Shown here in pieces: positions 6,377 through 7,996 of a DNA stretch of 7,996 nt; position 1 is the first letter of the stretch; each line of letters opens with the position of its first letter. The notes under the pieces are model-generated. The model saw nothing but the letters and a program-made list of their open reading frames with translations, had not been told where the DNA came from and searched no databases. The stretch is from JBGTKH01 sp041744735 (GTDB taxonomy: Bacteria; Planctomycetota; Planctomycetia; Pirellulales; Pirellulaceae), in assembly GCA_041744735.1 (NCBI GenBank), contig JBGTKH010000661.1:1-7996 (forward strand). Reading direction: 5' to 3'. Both the position numbers and the translations under genes were made by a program.

Positions 6377-6381
6377 CCTCC
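6377..6381 (-). promoter_or_regulatory. Strong ribosome binding site of yjbQ
   Basis: GGAGG on the minus strand, 9 nt from ATG 6367. It fixes the start; no upstream in-frame start is credible. No clear promoter hexamers were found between this site and about 6470. Confidence 0.75.
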
Positions 6382-6587
6382 ATCAGTCAATGCGGGATAT
6401 GCGGTTCGGCCCCCTTCGATCCACATTACGGGCGTAGATTCTCGCTTAACTGCCATTCCGAAAACTCAATCATGGAAGAAACGCTTTCCGTAAGTCTTTC
6501 CTTATGTCGCGGTTAGCCACAAGTACGACGATTGTGGAGTCACCCCCTTACGAATCAGGAATTTCCCTTAAAATTTCTACCAGACCA

Positions 6588-6615
6588 TTGACAATTGAGG
6601 AGAAATGAGAATAAT
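6588..6615 (+). promoter_or_regulatory. Sigma70-like promoter in the 6387-6857 gap
   Basis: A perfect TTGACA (6588-6593) and AATAAT (6610-6615, five of six) are separated by 16 nt, in AT-richer DNA than its surroundings. It points toward the 74-aa gene at 6858, giving an untranslated leader of about 235 nt. The rest of the gap between the yjbQ leader and 6857 has no credible gene. It holds only this promoter, a small palindrome at 6774-6790 and the Shine-Dalgarno of the next gene. Confidence 0.55.
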
Positions 6616-6773
6616 TCTAAAGACTGGTTTTTGGAGGCGTCCACCGTTACCTATCGCCGGATTAAGCAGTACGCTCCCACCGAATCCGAGAAACAACGAC
6701 GCTTCTGATTTGATAACGCTTTTTGCTCAACCGAATTTCGGCAAGGCCTTTCTATCGGCGTGCATCCCAACTT

Positions 6774-6790
6774 AAACGAACGTTTCGTTT
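6774..6790. repeat. Palindrome in the leader of the 74-aa gene
   Basis: AAACGAA (6774-6780) and TTCGTTT (6784-6790) are perfect arms around CGT, followed by one more T then A. It lies within the presumed transcribed leader, 68 nt before the start codon. It could be an operator-like dyad or a weak hairpin; the stem has only two G-C pairs, so strong termination is unlikely. Confidence 0.35.
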
Positions 6791-6857
6791 TAGCAGGCTG
6801 GCAGACTAGCTCCCAGGGCTCGGCCGGAAACTTGACCGCTGGAGGTAAGATATACCG

Positions 6858-7082
6858 ATGGAGAAAATTCGCAACGTCTTCGATGCCATTCTCAAGTACG
6901 GCCATGACGAGGATTTCAATCCCGTCGCTGACAATGGCTTCTCGGCCACCGACGCACCCGCTGGTTCCGAGGAGAAAATTGAAATCCTCCGCCGACGCGT
7001 CGAATCGGGCCAGCCCCTGTGGCACGACTCGGACCGGATTGATTACAGCGGCCTGACCGGCGCTGTTCGGCCGCGTGAATAA
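6858..7082 (+). CDS. Small conserved-looking 74-aa protein, function unknown
   Basis: The protein begins MEKIRNVFDAILKYG and has an acidic middle (HDEDFNPVADNGFS). A helical EEKIEILRRRVESG segment (38-51) follows, and then the C-terminal PLWHDSDRIDYSGLTG and a short end, AVRPRE. There is no signal peptide, membrane helix or metal motif. GGAGG (6841-6845) precedes ATG 6858 by 12 nt, somewhat long. A strong promoter lies further upstream and a textbook terminator follows 47 nt after the stop, so it looks like an independently expressed gene. The opposite frame (7109-6651) is open over this region but has no start signal and no domain-like composition. The LWH...RIDYSGL ending recalls small hypothetical proteins of planctomycetes (recollection, not checked). 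Cytoplasmic by default. Confidence 0.75.
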   Translation: MEKIRNVFDAILKYGHDEDFNPVADNGFSATDAPAGSEEKIEILRRRVESGQPLWHDSDRIDYSGLTGAVRPRE

Positions 7083-7128
7083 GCGACGGATGGCGATAGC
7101 CGCATCCAAAATTGAAAGCTCGACTTAC

Positions 7129-7154
7129 AGGGCGCCCGATTGGGCGCCCTTTTT
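7129..7154 (+). terminator. Intrinsic terminator of the 74-aa gene
   Basis: AGGGCGCCC (7129-7137), loop GATT, GGGCGCCCT (7142-7150), then TTTT before C. The perfect 9-bp GC-rich stem with a T-run on the plus strand is a textbook rho-independent terminator. Confidence 0.93.
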
Positions 7155-7175
7155 CGTGGAACGGAAGCCAAAAAC

Positions 7176-7207
7176 AAAACCCGGCTCTCTCAAGTAGCCG
7201 GGTTTTT
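7176..7207. terminator. Bidirectional intrinsic terminator between convergent genes
   Basis: AAAACCCGGCT (7176-7186) pairs with AGCCGGGTTTT (7196-7206) across a 9-nt loop. T-runs follow on both strands: five T on the plus strand, and TTTTGTTTTT on the minus strand. On the minus strand it lies 26 nt past the stop of the Ala-rich gene and is its likely terminator. On the plus strand it backs up the terminator at 7129. Confidence 0.9.
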
Positions 7208-7215
7208 GAATTGGG

Positions 7216-7239
7216 AAAGTGAGCATTGCTGCTCACTTT
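7216..7239. repeat. Stem-loop spanning the stop codon of the Ala-rich gene
   Basis: AAAGTGAGC (7216-7224) pairs with GCTCACTTT (7231-7239) around a 6-nt loop, a perfect 9-bp stem. The TGA stop (7235-7233, minus strand) is inside the stem. It may protect the mRNA 3' end or assist the terminator at 7176-7207; only TTT then CCC follows on the minus strand. Confidence 0.7.
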
Positions 7240-7996
7240 TGTCCGTAGACCTCCACGAACATCTTCTGATCTGCCGCAGTACGTTCCGCCAGTTCGAGGG
7301 CACTTGCGGCTGCATTCTGTGCGTCCTGCACCGCTTTCGACTTCTCCGCCAGCGTGGCTTCGGCCTGTTTCTGTATGGCCAGCAGTTGATCATACTCTGC
7401 CTGCGCGGCGGCCAGCTTATCGGCGGCGGCTTTAGCGACGGCGGCCTTGGTGGCCACGTCGTTGGCGACCGCCTGTCGTTCACTTTCCATCGCGGCGATC
7501 TTTGCCTGAGTTGCGGCGGCTTGTTGCTGCGCCTGTTGAGCCGCGGCGGTTAGCTTTGTGGAAGCTTCTTCAAAGGCCTGCTTCTCAGCCGCGGCTTGGT
7601 CGGCAGTCGTTTTGGCCGCGGCGGCTTGTTGAGCGGCTGCATCAGCGGCGGCTTTTTTCTCCGCAACTTGCTTCTCCAACTCGGTTTGTTCGGCTGCCAG
7701 CTTATCGGCCGCAGCCTTCACAGGCACGACCTTGTCGGCGGCGACCTTGGCCGCGCCGGTCGTTGCTTCGAGTTGCTTATCGGCTTCGGCCTTGGCGGCT
7801 TGAGCTTGATCCAGCGCGGTCTTCGCGGCCGCAGCGGTTTCCGCTGCCTTCTGAGCCGCGTCAGCCTTTTGTGTGGCGACGCCGGTTGCTGCAACTCGCT
7901 CTGCTTCAGCCTTCACTGCTGCGTCCTGTGACGCGGCGGCCTTGGCAGTCGCAGTGTTGATGGCCGCGACTTTCTCCGCGAGCGACTTCTCGGCCG
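7233..7996 (-). CDS. Alanine-rich coiled-coil protein, C-terminal part (5' end beyond window)
   Basis: The frame is open from the right edge, at least 254 codons. The first visible residues are AEKSLAEKVAAIN, so the real start is outside the window; a GTG at 7916 is internal. The sequence is dominated by Ala, Lys, Glu, Gln and Asp in motifs such as AAADKLAAEQ and EKQVAEKKAAADAAAQQ. It is a long amphipathic helix with no Pro except one PVKAAADK turn, and no Gly-rich or membrane segment. The last residues, AERTAADQKMFVEVYGQK, break the pattern and form a short capped tail. Known parallels are Ala-rich spacers joined to WD40/cytochrome c domains in planctomycete proteins and TolA-like envelope spanners. 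Which applies depends on the unseen N-terminus. Composition bias is strong, so homology searches will be unreliable. Confidence 0.85.
   Translation of the reverse strand, partial: AEKSLAEKVAAINTATAKAAASQDAAVKAEAERVAATGVATQKADAAQKAAETAAAAKTALDQAQAAKAEADKQLEATTGAAKVAADKVVPVKAAADKLAAEQTELEKQVAEKKAAADAAAQQAAAAKTTADQAAAEKQAFEEASTKLTAAAQQAQQQAAATQAKIAAMESERQAVANDVATKAAVAKAAADKLAAAQAEYDQLLAIQKQAEATLAEKSKAVQDAQNAAASALELAERTAADQKMFVEVYGQK

Noticed and set aside
6605..6775. A 56-codon plus-strand frame starting ATG 6605 with GAGGAG just before it
   Set aside because: The ribosome-like GGAG is only 2 nt from the ATG, and the start lies upstream of the candidate -10 (6610-6615), so the same promoter could not transcribe it. 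Composition is not protein-like.
6651..7109. A 152-codon minus-strand open frame
   Set aside because: It is antisense to the 74-aa gene, which has the promoter, ribosome site and terminator. The minus frame has none of these and no recognisable motif.
7140..7931. Plus-strand open frames opposite the Ala-rich gene
   Set aside because: They arise because GCN-rich coding DNA gives long open frames on the other strand. They start inside terminator DNA and have Arg/Leu/Gly-biased composition.

Overview
The window looks like chromosomal DNA from a GC-rich planctomycete, probably of the Pirellulales. This is inferred from gene style, not from a marker gene. The pointers are an exported Tyr/Pro-rich protein with YYQP repeats, a secreted PQQ-type beta-propeller with the DWPQ...GP..DG opening common in that phylum, an Obg/DRG-like GTPase with a charged helical N-terminus, an alanine-rich coiled-coil protein, and short palindromes of the GACGGGTT...AACCCGTC type between genes. 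There is no rRNA, tRNA, CRISPR array, transposase or phage gene.

Layout. Positions 1-630 (-) hold the N-terminal 210 codons of an Obg/DRG-like GTPase. The 631-875 gap holds two related palindromes and a GC-rich hairpin. Positions 876-2012 (-) encode an exported repeat protein with six 9-residue YYQP units. A roughly 255-bp gap with weak inverted repeats follows. Positions 4374-2268 (-) are a tightly packed three-gene operon: a four-helix membrane protein with an arrestin-like C-terminal domain, a small soluble arrestin-like protein, and a small P-loop ATPase. Both junctions in the operon overlap at start and stop codons, so translation is probably coupled. Divergent from it, 4516-5802 (+) encodes a secreted PQQ-like beta-propeller protein. 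Convergent to that, 6367-5948 (-) encodes a YjbQ/UPF0047 protein. A 470-bp AT-richer gap carries a good sigma70-like promoter at 6588-6615. It leads to a 74-aa conserved-looking small protein (6858-7082, +). Three stem-loops in a row (7129-7240) separate that gene from the end of an Ala-rich coiled-coil gene (7233 to beyond 7996, -).

How the genes work together. Only the three-gene operon is clearly a functional unit. Two arrestin-fold proteins, one of them membrane-anchored, are made in coupled translation with a small NTPase. This suggests a membrane-associated complex of unknown job, and it is the best candidate here for an undescribed system. The remaining genes are probably independent transcription units.
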